The notes below the pieces were generated by a model. It was not told the DNA's origin. It saw only the letters and a program-made list of their open reading frames with translations, and searched no databases. Positions 15,188 to 23,642 of a stretch of 45,655 nt of DNA are shown in pieces. A program made the position numbers and the translations under genes. The stretch is taken from contig JAHEDG010000021.1 in assembly GCA_024641335.1 (NCBI GenBank), positions 1-45,655 of the forward strand, written 5' to 3'. The DNA is from Candidatus Zixiibacteriota bacterium. Lineage in GTDB: Bacteria; Zixibacteria; MSB-5A5; UBA10806. Each line of letters begins with the position of its first letter. The first letter of the stretch is position 1.

Positions 15188-15300
15188 ATGTAGGTGGGGA
15201 GGCTCGAAAGATTTATCCTTTTGACATATGTAGGGCGACAATGTCGAAACCATAAAGGTTTCGACCTACCTGACCTGACGAATGATCGTGTCGGGTCAGG
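15188..15300 (+). repeat. Diverged family C copy plus further hairpins
   Basis: ATGTAGGTGGGGAGGCTCG (15188-15206) matches 15025-15043 at 18 of 19 bases, then the similarity breaks off. Next comes a longer variant of the second hairpin, GTCGAAACC/GGTTTCGAC (15243-15251 and 15257-15265), again followed by CTAC, and then CCTGACC...GGTCAGG (15269-15300). The rest of the 389-bp gap between 14998 and 15388 holds no gene. Confidence 0.55.
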
Positions 15301-15387
15301 CCGTACTAAATTGTTGACATAGTCTTGGTATTTTTCTATAATTAATTTTGCTGATTGCGATAAATTGGACCTAGATATTTTAAATAG

Positions 15388-16038
15388 ATGAATACTAGTG
15401 AAGAAACAAATACGGTAATTAAATTTACAATGAGATGGAATCCTGTCATTACTTTTCTATCGATAATATTGGGCGTTTTAGTCGGTCTCTCAGTTCTTTT
15501 TGTATTCTATGGAAATTTTCGTGCAGATCAAAAGGAAAAAGAAATGAATATTCGACTTACTGACCTAATTGGTGAACGCGATAAAGCACAACAATTACAA
15601 ATAGCGGCCCAGGCCAATCTTGGCTCCCAAGTTAGGATAAATATAGATCTTCAAGAAAAACTCAATAACGGCTATAACGAAAATAAGACAATTATATCAA
15701 AGGTCGATTCTTTGACAAAGGAACTGCACCAGATTAACTCTAGAGCAAAGGAATTAGCGGAATATAGTGGGGTTGAATTGTTTGACAATCAGGTAATCTT
15801 ATGCCTTTACGAGATCATAACGGACTCTAGTTTAAATTGGTCGCCTGAATTAGTATATCGGGTTAATGCGGCTATTTATTATATAGAATCTGATGACCGC
15901 TATGATATTTATGAATCAGAGAATCTCCATCTCGGAGATGAATTAACAATTAAAAAGGGCTCAAAAATATATGCTGTGCGATTGATCTCAATTGACCATA
16001 TAAAAAGGAAAGCGATTTTTTCTCATTACTTAAAATAG
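15388..16038 (+). CDS. AT-rich orphan gene: membrane-anchored coiled-coil protein
   Basis: The 216-aa product has one N-terminal membrane helix (about residues 19-42; FLSIILGVLVGLSVLFVFY), a long charged coiled coil (about 48-125; EKEMNIRLTDLIGERDKAQQ) and a small C-terminal domain ending in beta strands (DELTIKKGSKIYAVRLISI). I do not recognise a family. There is no clear ribosome site before the ATG. Codon and base use are clearly more AT-rich than in the neighbouring genes, and the gene follows directly on a cluster of hairpin repeats, which suggests recent acquisition. The topology would place the coiled coil outside or inside one membrane; orientation cannot be decided. Confidence 0.6.
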   Translation: MNTSEETNTVIKFTMRWNPVITFLSIILGVLVGLSVLFVFYGNFRADQKEKEMNIRLTDLIGERDKAQQLQIAAQANLGSQVRINIDLQEKLNNGYNENKTIISKVDSLTKELHQINSRAKELAEYSGVELFDNQVILCLYEIITDSSLNWSPELVYRVNAAIYYIESDDRYDIYESENLHLGDELTIKKGSKIYAVRLISIDHIKRKAIFSHYLK

Positions 16039-16076
16039 CCTATCAAAATACAGTCGAATTTATCTATTCCCCCGTC

Positions 16077-17411
16077 CTACAACCCCATCCGCTGAAAATA
16101 ATCCTTGGTCACCGCCACCACCTTGCGCGATAACAGAAGGGTGCCGACTAATGTCGGGATGGCCATCAGGGCAAACGACGTATCGAGGATGTTGATCACC
16201 GTGTCCTGGCTCCAGATCGCCGCGAAGAACAGGGTGATAATATATACATAGACGTAATAACTGCCGAACTTGTGCCCGAACAGATAGCGCGAGCATTTGA
16301 GGCTGTAGTACGAGTACGAAAACATGGTGGAAATGGAAAACATGATAATGGCCAATGTCAGGATATACCGTCCCACACCCGGTATGGCATGCTCGAAGGC
16401 GGAGACTGTCATGATCACGCCGTCGTCGGCCGCCGGCACGCCGGTGGAGAGGATGACTAAGGCGGTCATGGTGCAGATGATGTTGGTATCCAAAAACGGG
16501 CCGAGCATGGCGATCAGCCCCTCGCGAACCGGTTCCTTGGTCTTGGCGGCGCCGTGGGCCATGGGAGCGGTGCCGATCCCGGCCTCGTTGGAGAAGGCCG
16601 CCCGCCTGATGCCGGTGATGAGTACTTCTTTGAAGACGACCCCGGTCGCTCCGCCGATCAACGCCTTCCCGCCGAAGGCGGAGGTGACGATCGAGAGCAG
16701 GATTCCGGGTATCTGGGCGAAATTACTTAGTATGATATACAGCGCGGCTCCAACATAAAGGATGACCATAGCCGGGACGATCTTGCTGGTGACCTGCCCG
16801 ACCCTGACAATGCCTCCCAAGATAACCACGCCGACCAGTATCATGCAGACGGTTCCGGTGATTCCGCGGCTGATACCATAGTCGTTGTCCATCAGTCCGG
16901 CCAGCTGGTTGACCTGAAAGAGGGCCAGGCATCCGACCATACCGCAGATAGCGAACATGATGGCCAGGGGCTTGAAGTATTTGCCCAGGCCGACCTCGAT
17001 GAAATACATCGGGCCTCCCTGCTCGACGCCGAATTCATCTTTCTTTCGGTAGAGAATGGCCAGGGTGCAGGTGAAGAACTTGGTGGACATCCCGACCAGC
17101 CCGGCGACCCACATCCAGAAGATAGCGCCTGGTCCGCCCATGGTCACGGCGATAGCCACGCCGGAAATGTTCCCCATGCCGATAGTGGCCGAGAGGGCCG
17201 ATGTCAGCGCCCGGAAATGGCTGATCTCGCCCGGATCGTCGGGGGAATCGTATTTGCCCCGCAGAATAGCGAGAGCGTGGCCGACCGCTCGAAACGGCAG
17301 AAACCTGCCGGCAAAAGTGAAGTAGATTCCCGCGCCGACCAGCAGAAAGACCAGGGGCAGTCCCCAGGCCAAATCGACCGCGGCCGCCCAGAAAGCGTCA
17401 AACCAGGCCAA
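16077..17411 (-). CDS. AGCS-family sodium:alanine/glycine symporter
   Basis: The 444-aa product has the length and about 10-11 helices of the alanine-or-glycine:cation symporter family. Family blocks are visible: FRALTSALSATIGMGNISGVAIA (about 66-88), GGPGAIFWMWVAGLVGM, EQGGPMYFIEVGLGK, and RRAAFSNEAGIGTAPMAHGAA (about 270-290). It imports alanine or glycine with Na+ across the inner membrane. The start is a TTG with GGAG seven bases upstream. It stands as a single transcription unit, convergent with the orphan gene at 15388. Confidence 0.95.
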   Translation of the reverse strand: MAWFDAFWAAAVDLAWGLPLVFLLVGAGIYFTFAGRFLPFRAVGHALAILRGKYDSPDDPGEISHFRALTSALSATIGMGNISGVAIAVTMGGPGAIFWMWVAGLVGMSTKFFTCTLAILYRKKDEFGVEQGGPMYFIEVGLGKYFKPLAIMFAICGMVGCLALFQVNQLAGLMDNDYGISRGITGTVCMILVGVVILGGIVRVGQVTSKIVPAMVILYVGAALYIILSNFAQIPGILLSIVTSAFGGKALIGGATGVVFKEVLITGIRRAAFSNEAGIGTAPMAHGAAKTKEPVREGLIAMLGPFLDTNIICTMTALVILSTGVPAADDGVIMTVSAFEHAIPGVGRYILTLAIIMFSISTMFSYSYYSLKCSRYLFGHKFGSYYVYVYIITLFFAAIWSQDTVINILDTSFALMAIPTLVGTLLLSRKVVAVTKDYFQRMGL

Positions 17412-17836
17412 TATGATTCTCCAGATCGAACGTGGTCGGTCCCGGTTTTGGCGGAATCCTCGTCTGCCTATGATGAGTTAGCGTTCCGAGAGATTCGTCA
17501 GCCACCGCAAGTTGATGTCTCATCGAGGGGAAATATAGCATGGGCGGAGGATTTATCAATGAAAATATGATCGGGTTGTTCCATCGGGTGGCATGCTTTT
17601 CCGCCGCAGGCGGATAAGCATGTAGCAGACCGTCGAAGAACATGCTTGTATCGAACTGGAGCCGGGAAGACATCCCTCTATCCGAAATACTCGCGATATA
17701 TTCCCGCAAACCTGAATTTGCCCGGTTTCGATAAAATCCGAAAAAATAACATCCGGCTTATCATGTAAACCGATATTCATCCGAATAGGAATATTGGGGA
17801 TATTCATTGCGTCAGGCCCGAAAGGGGAGGTGTCTA
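17412..17836. other. Intergenic region between divergent genes, with one hairpin repeat
   Basis: No gene is supported; the minus-strand open frames lack starts and domain patterns. The stretch separates the symporter (minus) from the sugar cassette (plus), so it should hold both promoters, which I cannot place with confidence. The only structured element is the repeat at 17585-17622. Confidence 0.5.
17585..17622 (+). repeat. GGCATGCTTTT hairpin repeat (family A), copy 2
   Basis: CATGCTTTTCCGCC (17592-17605) and GGCGGATAAGCATG (17609-17622) pair with one mismatch around a GCA loop. The first 16 bases of the element (17585-17600) recur on the opposite strand at 884-899. Confidence 0.6.
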
Positions 17837-19033
17837 TTGCTTAAATATAGTCCGGAGAAAATGAAGATCATGATGATTGTGGGGGCCCGTCCCAATTTCA
17901 TGAAGCTGGCCCCGGTGCTCGAAAGGATGAAACGGTATCATGATTTTCTCGAGCCGATAATAGTCCATACCGGACAGCATTACGACCATAATCTATCGGG
18001 GCAGTTTTTCGCCGATCTGGAAATATCTCAGCCCGATATCCATCTCGAAGTCGGCTCGGGAAGCCATGCGGAACAGACCGCGAAAATCATGATCGAATTC
18101 GAAAAAGTAATCAACGAGCATCCGCCGCACCTGGTAGTAGTAGTCGGGGATGTTAATTCCACATTGGCCTGCGCGTTAGTGGCGGCCAAATGCAAGATAC
18201 TGATCGCACATATCGAGGCGGGTCTTCGCTGCGGCGATATGGCCATGCCCGAGGAGATCAACAGGGTGCTGACCGACAGGATCTCCGATTATCTGTTTCC
18301 GTCGGAAAGCTCCGGCTACCAGAACCTGATAAACGAGGGAATGGGCGAGGAATCGGTCTTTTTCGTCGGTAATGTAATGATCGATTCGCTGATGACGAGT
18401 ATGGAAAAAGCGAGGGAAAGCCAGATTCTCGAGACCCATGGTTTGCAGGCTAAAAACTATATCCTCCTTACTCTGCATCGGCCGGAAAACGTGGACGACA
18501 TGAAAATATTGAAAAACATCCTGGTTTCCGTGGAAACCATAGCTAAAAAAACGCCAGTCGTGTTTGCCTGCCACCCGCGAACGAGATTAAATATTGATAA
18601 ATTCGGACTTACTTCATATCTTGCGGCTCCGGGGATCAGAATACTCGAACCGCTCGGATATCTCGATTTTCTCAAGCTGGAATCCGAGGCGGCCCTGGTC
18701 CTGACCGATTCCGGCGGTATCCAGGAAGAAACCACGGTGTTAAACGTGCCCTGCCTGACCTTGAGAACAAGCACCGAACGGCCCGTGACTGTTACCGAAG
18801 GCACTAACACTCTGGTAGGCTCGTTTCCCGAGAGAATAGCGGCCGAGACGGAGAAGATCCTGCGAGGTCATCAAAAGGCCGGATCGATACCGAAATACTG
18901 GGACGGTAAAGCCGGAGAGAGAATAGCGGAAGCCTTCCTGAAAATTCGCAAGAGCCTGTTTGAGCCGGAGACTATCAAAGAAGGCACCAGGAAAATCAAG
19001 ACTGTCAGAGAGACCTTAGCCGCTGGAGGATAA
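17837..19033 (+). CDS. wecB: UDP-N-acetylglucosamine 2-epimerase (non-hydrolysing)
   Basis: The product interconverts UDP-GlcNAc and UDP-ManNAc, feeding ManNAc-type sugars into surface polysaccharides. It shows the family start IMMIVGARPNFMKLAPV, the HTGQHYD block, VVGDVNSTLACALVA, HIEAGLR...MPEEINRVLTD and the C-terminal LTDSGGIQEE. Length (398 aa from the chosen start) is normal for the family, about 370-400. I choose the TTG at 17837 because a strong GGGGAGG lies six bases before it; an ATG at 17863 is an alternative. The next gene (SDR) begins immediately after the stop, so they are translationally linked. Confidence 0.94.
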   Translation: MLKYSPEKMKIMMIVGARPNFMKLAPVLERMKRYHDFLEPIIVHTGQHYDHNLSGQFFADLEISQPDIHLEVGSGSHAEQTAKIMIEFEKVINEHPPHLVVVVGDVNSTLACALVAAKCKILIAHIEAGLRCGDMAMPEEINRVLTDRISDYLFPSESSGYQNLINEGMGEESVFFVGNVMIDSLMTSMEKARESQILETHGLQAKNYILLTLHRPENVDDMKILKNILVSVETIAKKTPVVFACHPRTRLNIDKFGLTSYLAAPGIRILEPLGYLDFLKLESEAALVLTDSGGIQEETTVLNVPCLTLRTSTERPVTVTEGTNTLVGSFPERIAAETEKILRGHQKAGSIPKYWDGKAGERIAEAFLKIRKSLFEPETIKEGTRKIKTVRETLAAGG

Positions 19034-19034
19034 T

Positions 19035-20009
19035 ACGAAACCTGTCGCCCTGGTCACAGGAGGGGCCGGATTTATAGGCTCACATCTCTGTGAGGCGCTT
19101 TTACAGAAGGGCTACGCGGTCTGTTGCTACGACGATCTTTCCTTCGGATCGAAAAAAAATATAGAGGCGGCCGGGGGATATCCCGATTTTTCGTTTATTG
19201 AAAATGATGTCCGCGATCTGAAATCGCTGGAGCGGGCCGCCGCTGGAGCTTCGGTAATCTTTCACCTGGCCGCCCGGAAAATTCCCCGTTACGGCAACGC
19301 TCTTTCGACTCTTCAGGTCAACAATGAAGGCACCCGGAATGTCTTCGAGGCCGCGGCAAAACATGGATCCAAAGTAGTGCTGGCTTCCACATCTGACGTT
19401 TACGGCAAGGGAACTCCGCCGTTTAGAGAGGACGGCGATCTATTGATCGGCCGCTCTGACAGCCGGCGCTGGAGCTACGCGGTCAGCAAAGCGTTCGACG
19501 AGCACTTAGCGCTGGCCTATCATTCAGAGCAAAACGTCGCTACGGTAATTCTGCGGTTTTTCGGCACCTTTGGCCCCCGGCATCATCGCTCCTGGTGGGG
19601 CGGGCCGCAATCGGTCTTTATCGATCAGGTACTAAACGACGAGAGGATCAGTATCCACGGCGACGGTTTGCAAACCAGATCGTTTACCTATATCGATGAC
19701 CTGATTTCGGGGATAATAGCCTCAGCCGAATCCGAGAAAGCGATCGGGGAGATAATCAACCTCGGCTCCGACCAGGAAATCAGCATTCTCGATCTGGCCA
19801 AAACGATCAACGAGTTGATCCGTCCGGGGAAAAAGCCGAATTTAGAGCTGATACCGTACGAGAATTTCGGAGGCAATTACGAGGATGTCCGGCGGCGGAT
19901 ACCGGATCTGACCAAAGCCCGCGAACTGTTTGGCTACCGCTGGAGTATAAGCTTGGAAGACGGGCTTAAGAAGACAATCGAGTGGCACAGACAAAATCCG
20001 ATTAAGTAA
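19035..20009 (+). CDS. Extended SDR nucleotide-sugar epimerase/dehydratase, probable ACG start
   Basis: The frame opens at 19020 and has no ATG, GTG or TTG before 19377, which lies well inside the protein. The NAD-binding motif GGAGFIGS is encoded at about 19059, so translation must begin upstream of it. A perfect GGAGG (19025-19029) sits five bases before an ACG at 19035, overlapping the wecB stop. From there the product is 324 aa, full length for an extended SDR. Catalytic residues are the serine in LASTSDVYG and Y-x3-K in SYAVSK; FGPRH and SFTYIDDLISGI are typical of UDP-glucose 4-epimerase or dTDP-glucose 4,6-dehydratase relatives. Exact substrate unknown. A sequencing error (ATG read as ACG) is the main alternative for the start. 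Confidence 0.88.
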   Translation, partial: TKPVALVTGGAGFIGSHLCEALLQKGYAVCCYDDLSFGSKKNIEAAGGYPDFSFIENDVRDLKSLERAAAGASVIFHLAARKIPRYGNALSTLQVNNEGTRNVFEAAAKHGSKVVLASTSDVYGKGTPPFREDGDLLIGRSDSRRWSYAVSKAFDEHLALAYHSEQNVATVILRFFGTFGPRHHRSWWGGPQSVFIDQVLNDERISIHGDGLQTRSFTYIDDLISGIIASAESEKAIGEIINLGSDQEISILDLAKTINELIRPGKKPNLELIPYENFGGNYEDVRRRIPDLTKARELFGYRWSISLEDGLKKTIEWHRQNPIK

Positions 20010-20012
20010 TTT

Positions 20013-21995
20013 ATGTGCGGCATAGCGGGATATTTCCAGATGAACGGCGAGGCGCCGCCCGACCGCGAACTTCTCGGCCGGATGGTTAATATTATCCGCC
20101 ATCGTGGCCCGGATGAGTTCGGGGCTTATTTCGATAATAAATGCGTACTCGGACAGGCCCGGCTGTCGATCATAGATTTATCCGGAGGCTCTCAGCCTCT
20201 CGGCAACGAAGACGAAACGATCTGGATCACATTTAACGGCGAGATATTTAACTACATAGAACTACGCCCGGAACTGGAAAAGGCCGGTCATAAATTCAGA
20301 ACCAATTCCGATACCGAGGTCATAGTCCACGCCTACGAACAGTGGGGAAAAGACTGCCTTTCGCGTTTCAACGGCCAGTTCGCTTTCGCCATATATGATA
20401 AGAAAAACAGATCGCTCTTCATCGCCCGCGACAGGCTGGGGATCAGGCCGGTCTTTTACACTGTCCATAACGGCCGCTTCTATTTCGCCTCGGAGATAAA
20501 ATCGATTTTCTGCGATTCCTCCATTCCCAGAAAAATAGACTACAGGGGGCTCGACGAGATATTCACCTGGTGGACGACCTCGCCTCCGAGGACAGCGTTC
20601 GAGAATATCAGCGAGCTCGAGGCCGGTACGTATATTGAAATCGAAAACGGCCATTCGCAAATATCCCGCTACTGGAGTATGGAGTATCCCGAAGAGTTCG
20701 ACCGGAAAAGAAGCCTGAATAGCTGGGCGGAGGAGCTTCACGCCCTATTAGTCGATTCGGTCAGGCTCAGGCTGCGGGCTGACGTGCCTGTCGGGGCGTA
20801 TCTTTCCGGCGGGCTCGATTCGTCGGCCACGACCGCCCTGGTCAAACGATTTACCCAAAACCGGATAGAAACTTTCTCCATAGCTTTCCACGATAAAGCG
20901 TACGACGAATCGGATTACCAGAATCGCATGGCGGAATATCTGGGCACTAATCATCATCAGGTAAAATGCTCTTTCAAGGATATCGCCGAGAATTTCCCTA
21001 AAGTCATCTGGCACACGGAACGTCCCATTCTAAGGACCGCGCCGACGCCTCTTTATATGCTTTCGGCTCTGGTCAGACAGAATAAATTCAAAGTCGTACT
21101 GACCGGCGAAGGCTCGGACGAGATTCTGGGAGGATATGATATTTTCAAAGAGACTCTCATTCGGAAATTCTGGGCCAAAGATCCGGAATCGTCATGGAGG
21201 CCTTCGCTCCTTCGCAGGCTGTACCCGACCCTGCCCCTCTCCGGCTCGCGAGCCAAATTTTATCTGGAAACATTCTATAAGGCCGGCCTGGCCGATATAG
21301 ACAAGTTTCATTTCTCCCATATTCCGAGGATCAATACGACTGTCAAAATAAAGGAATACTTCACCGAAGAGGTCAAAGAGCTGATCGGGGATTATGATTC
21401 TCCCGGGGTTTTTGGACGGGATTTACCCGATAGTTTTTTCAGATGGCATCATCTGGCCCGGGCCCAGTATCTGGAAGCGGGATCGCTTCTTTCCGGCTAT
21501 TTGTTATCGTCGCAGGGAGACAGGGTTTCGGCGGCCAATTCTGTGGAAGGACGTTTTCCGTTTCTGGATCATCGTGTGGCGGAGTTTGGGGCCACTATAC
21601 CGCCTTGGCATAAGATACTCGGGCTCAAGGAAAAGCTGGTTCTGAAGAAAGCGATGCGGGCAGAGCTTCCGCCGGAAATAACCGGACGAGTCAAGCAGCC
21701 ATATATGGCCCCCGATTCCAATAGTTTCACTCAACCCGATTCCCCGGAGTATATCGGCCGGATGCTCTCCGAAAGCGTAATTCGCCGGGTTGGGATATTC
21801 AATCCGGACTACGTTTCCAAACTTCAGGCCAAATGCGGCCGTCTGGCGCACGCCCATTTATCATTTAAGGATAATATGTCGTTTATCGGGATATTATCTA
21901 CCCAGCTTTTAGTCGATTTTTATATCGATAATTTTCGTATCCCGGAATCTCTTTCGAAAGGGTCTTTTACGGTTTGGAAAGAGGATATCGGTTAA
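20013..21995 (+). CDS. asnB: Asparagine synthetase B-type glutamine amidotransferase
   Basis: The 660-aa product is a two-domain AsnB-like enzyme. The N-terminal class II glutaminase domain starts MCGIAGYF with the nucleophile Cys2, followed by RHRGPDE, ARLSIIDL and FNGEIFNY. The synthetase domain has the ATP-pyrophosphatase loop SGGLDSS at 265-271 and GEGSDEILGGYD. It transfers ammonia from glutamine to a carboxylate activated by ATP. The start lies three bases after the SDR stop with no ribosome site of its own, so it depends on coupling. In this sugar cassette the acceptor may be a uronic-acid-type sugar rather than aspartate, as known for several polysaccharide-locus AsnB proteins; this is inference. 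Confidence 0.93.
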   Translation: MCGIAGYFQMNGEAPPDRELLGRMVNIIRHRGPDEFGAYFDNKCVLGQARLSIIDLSGGSQPLGNEDETIWITFNGEIFNYIELRPELEKAGHKFRTNSDTEVIVHAYEQWGKDCLSRFNGQFAFAIYDKKNRSLFIARDRLGIRPVFYTVHNGRFYFASEIKSIFCDSSIPRKIDYRGLDEIFTWWTTSPPRTAFENISELEAGTYIEIENGHSQISRYWSMEYPEEFDRKRSLNSWAEELHALLVDSVRLRLRADVPVGAYLSGGLDSSATTALVKRFTQNRIETFSIAFHDKAYDESDYQNRMAEYLGTNHHQVKCSFKDIAENFPKVIWHTERPILRTAPTPLYMLSALVRQNKFKVVLTGEGSDEILGGYDIFKETLIRKFWAKDPESSWRPSLLRRLYPTLPLSGSRAKFYLETFYKAGLADIDKFHFSHIPRINTTVKIKEYFTEEVKELIGDYDSPGVFGRDLPDSFFRWHHLARAQYLEAGSLLSGYLLSSQGDRVSAANSVEGRFPFLDHRVAEFGATIPPWHKILGLKEKLVLKKAMRAELPPEITGRVKQPYMAPDSNSFTQPDSPEYIGRMLSESVIRRVGIFNPDYVSKLQAKCGRLAHAHLSFKDNMSFIGILSTQLLVDFYIDNFRIPESLSKGSFTVWKEDIG

Positions 21996-22077
21996 TCTAT
22001 TTTTGGCCCAATGTAAATAGTGTAATTATCACACGGCATTATATTTGTAATATATTCATACACTTTAGTTATTTTAC

Positions 22078-22106
22078 TTGACTTAATGTGGGTTTACATC
22101 TATTTA
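22078..22106 (+). promoter_or_regulatory. Candidate promoter of glnA (alpha type)
   Basis: TTGACT (22078-22083), a 17-base spacer and TATTTA (22101-22106) lie about 50 bases before the ATG. The 140-bp gap is strikingly AT-rich. A partly palindromic AGTGTAATTATCACA lies upstream near 22019-22033 and might be a regulator site. Confidence 0.5.
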
Positions 22107-22156
22107 TATGCTTTATTTTGTTAATTGAAAACCTGTTTTTGTAAAGGAGAATAAAT

Positions 22157-23488
22157 ATGATCGGTGTTCATGATGCCGAGACCGCGTTGAAGTGGATCGA
22201 TGACGAGGGGGTCAAATATATTCGTCTTTGGTTTACCGATGTTCTCGGCGTACTGCGTGGTATGACCATAACTCGTTCCGAGATCGAGGATGTTTTCGCC
22301 AACGGTCAGGGTTTTGACGGTTCATCGATCGAGGGTTTTGTTCGGATCGAAGAATCGGATCTTATGGCTCATCCTGATTTTTCCACCTTTACCATTTTCC
22401 CCTGGGCGATCAACGGCGAGCGGATAGCATCGGTATTTTGCGATATCAAGACTCCCTTCGGAGAGCCGTACGAAGGGGATCCGCGGTATGTCTTAAGGCG
22501 GATGGTGGATAGGCTGGCTGCGGACGGTTATACCGCTTATATGGGGCCGGAAATGGAATTTTTCTATTTCAAAAATTCATCCGCTCCGGAGATTATGGAT
22601 AAAGGCGGATACTTCGAATTTTCAACCGTGGAGGAAACCACTCACCTTCGTAAGGCCGCGGTCGGAGCCCTCGAGGGGATCGGGATCAGAGTGGAATGCT
22701 CTCATCACGAGGTAGCTCCCAGCCAGCATGAAATAGATCTGAAATACCAGGACGCTTTGAAGATGGCCGATTACTCCATGCTCTATCGTCTGGTGGTCAA
22801 GGAAAAGGCTTTGTCTATGGGGCATTACGCCACCTTTATGCCCAAGCCGCTTTACGGGGTTAACGGCTCCGGGATGCATGTTCATCAGTCATTGTTCAAA
22901 AGCGACAAGAATGCTTTCTATGAACAGGGCGATTCGTATCATCTTTCTGACCTGGCCCGGAGTTATCTGGCCGGAATATTGGTACATATCAATGAATTCA
23001 CATTGGTTACCAATCAGTGGGTGAATTCCTACAAGAGGCTTGTTCCCGGTTATGAGGCTCCCTGTTATATATCATGGGGACGACGCAACAGATCGTCGCT
23101 GGTCAGGGTTCCGATGTACCAACTGGGAAAAGAGAAATCCACCAGGATCGAGGTACGCAGCCCCGATCCAGCCTGCAATCCGTATCTGGCCTTCGCGGTT
23201 ATGCTGGGGGCAGGTTACGAGGGAGTGAAGAAGGGTTACCCGCTGCCGGATCCGATCGAGGAGAATATTTTCGATATGAACGATCGTCAAAGACGCAGAA
23301 GACGGATCAAAACTTTGCCGGAGTCTTTGTTCGAGGCTTTGGAAGAGTTTAAGAAATCGGATCTCATGAAAGAGATTTTAGGCGAGCATATTTTTGCGGC
23401 CCTGATCCAGAATAAGACCGTCGAATGGGACAAATTCAGAACGGCCGTGACCGACTACGAAGTGAAAAATTATCTTTCGATGCTTTAA
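22157..23488 (+). CDS. glnA: Glutamine synthetase type I (alpha-like, 443 aa)
   Basis: The enzyme makes glutamine from glutamate, ammonia and ATP. Length and motifs fit GSI-alpha: FDGSSIEGF near 53-61, GPEMEFF (metal-binding glutamate), ECSHHEVAPSQHEID, NGSGMHVHQS and the ATP/metal segment RIEVRSPDPACNPYLA. No NLYxLP adenylylation site is present; the corresponding place reads PIEENIFDMN, so covalent control as in enteric bacteria is unlikely. Feedback control is the usual mode for this subtype. A good AAAGGAG site precedes the ATG and an intrinsic terminator follows, so the gene is monocistronic. Confidence 0.96.
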   Translation: MIGVHDAETALKWIDDEGVKYIRLWFTDVLGVLRGMTITRSEIEDVFANGQGFDGSSIEGFVRIEESDLMAHPDFSTFTIFPWAINGERIASVFCDIKTPFGEPYEGDPRYVLRRMVDRLAADGYTAYMGPEMEFFYFKNSSAPEIMDKGGYFEFSTVEETTHLRKAAVGALEGIGIRVECSHHEVAPSQHEIDLKYQDALKMADYSMLYRLVVKEKALSMGHYATFMPKPLYGVNGSGMHVHQSLFKSDKNAFYEQGDSYHLSDLARSYLAGILVHINEFTLVTNQWVNSYKRLVPGYEAPCYISWGRRNRSSLVRVPMYQLGKEKSTRIEVRSPDPACNPYLAFAVMLGAGYEGVKKGYPLPDPIEENIFDMNDRQRRRRRIKTLPESLFEALEEFKKSDLMKEILGEHIFAALIQNKTVEWDKFRTAVTDYEVKNYLSML

Positions 23489-23513
23489 TACCTGATACAG
23501 ACGTTGTTTCGAG

Positions 23514-23545
23514 GGGGCTTATTTAATATAAGCCCCTTTTTATTA
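23514..23545 (+). terminator. Intrinsic terminator after glnA
   Basis: GGGGCTTAT (23514-23522) and ATAAGCCCC (23528-23536) form a 9-bp stem with loop TTAAT, followed by TTTTTATTAT. This is a classic rho-independent terminator. Confidence 0.92.
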
Positions 23546-23642
23546 TAGGCCCCTAAGTCGGGCAAAACCCGCGCGCCAATACCCGCGATACATAGGATAA
23601 TCATAGTTTGGTTTGGTAGATGATGATAATACTCCGGAAAGA

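Noticed and set aside
15388-16038. Toxin or phage assignment for the AT-rich orphan
   Set aside because: Only a membrane helix and a coiled coil can be seen; no partner gene or phage gene is nearby.
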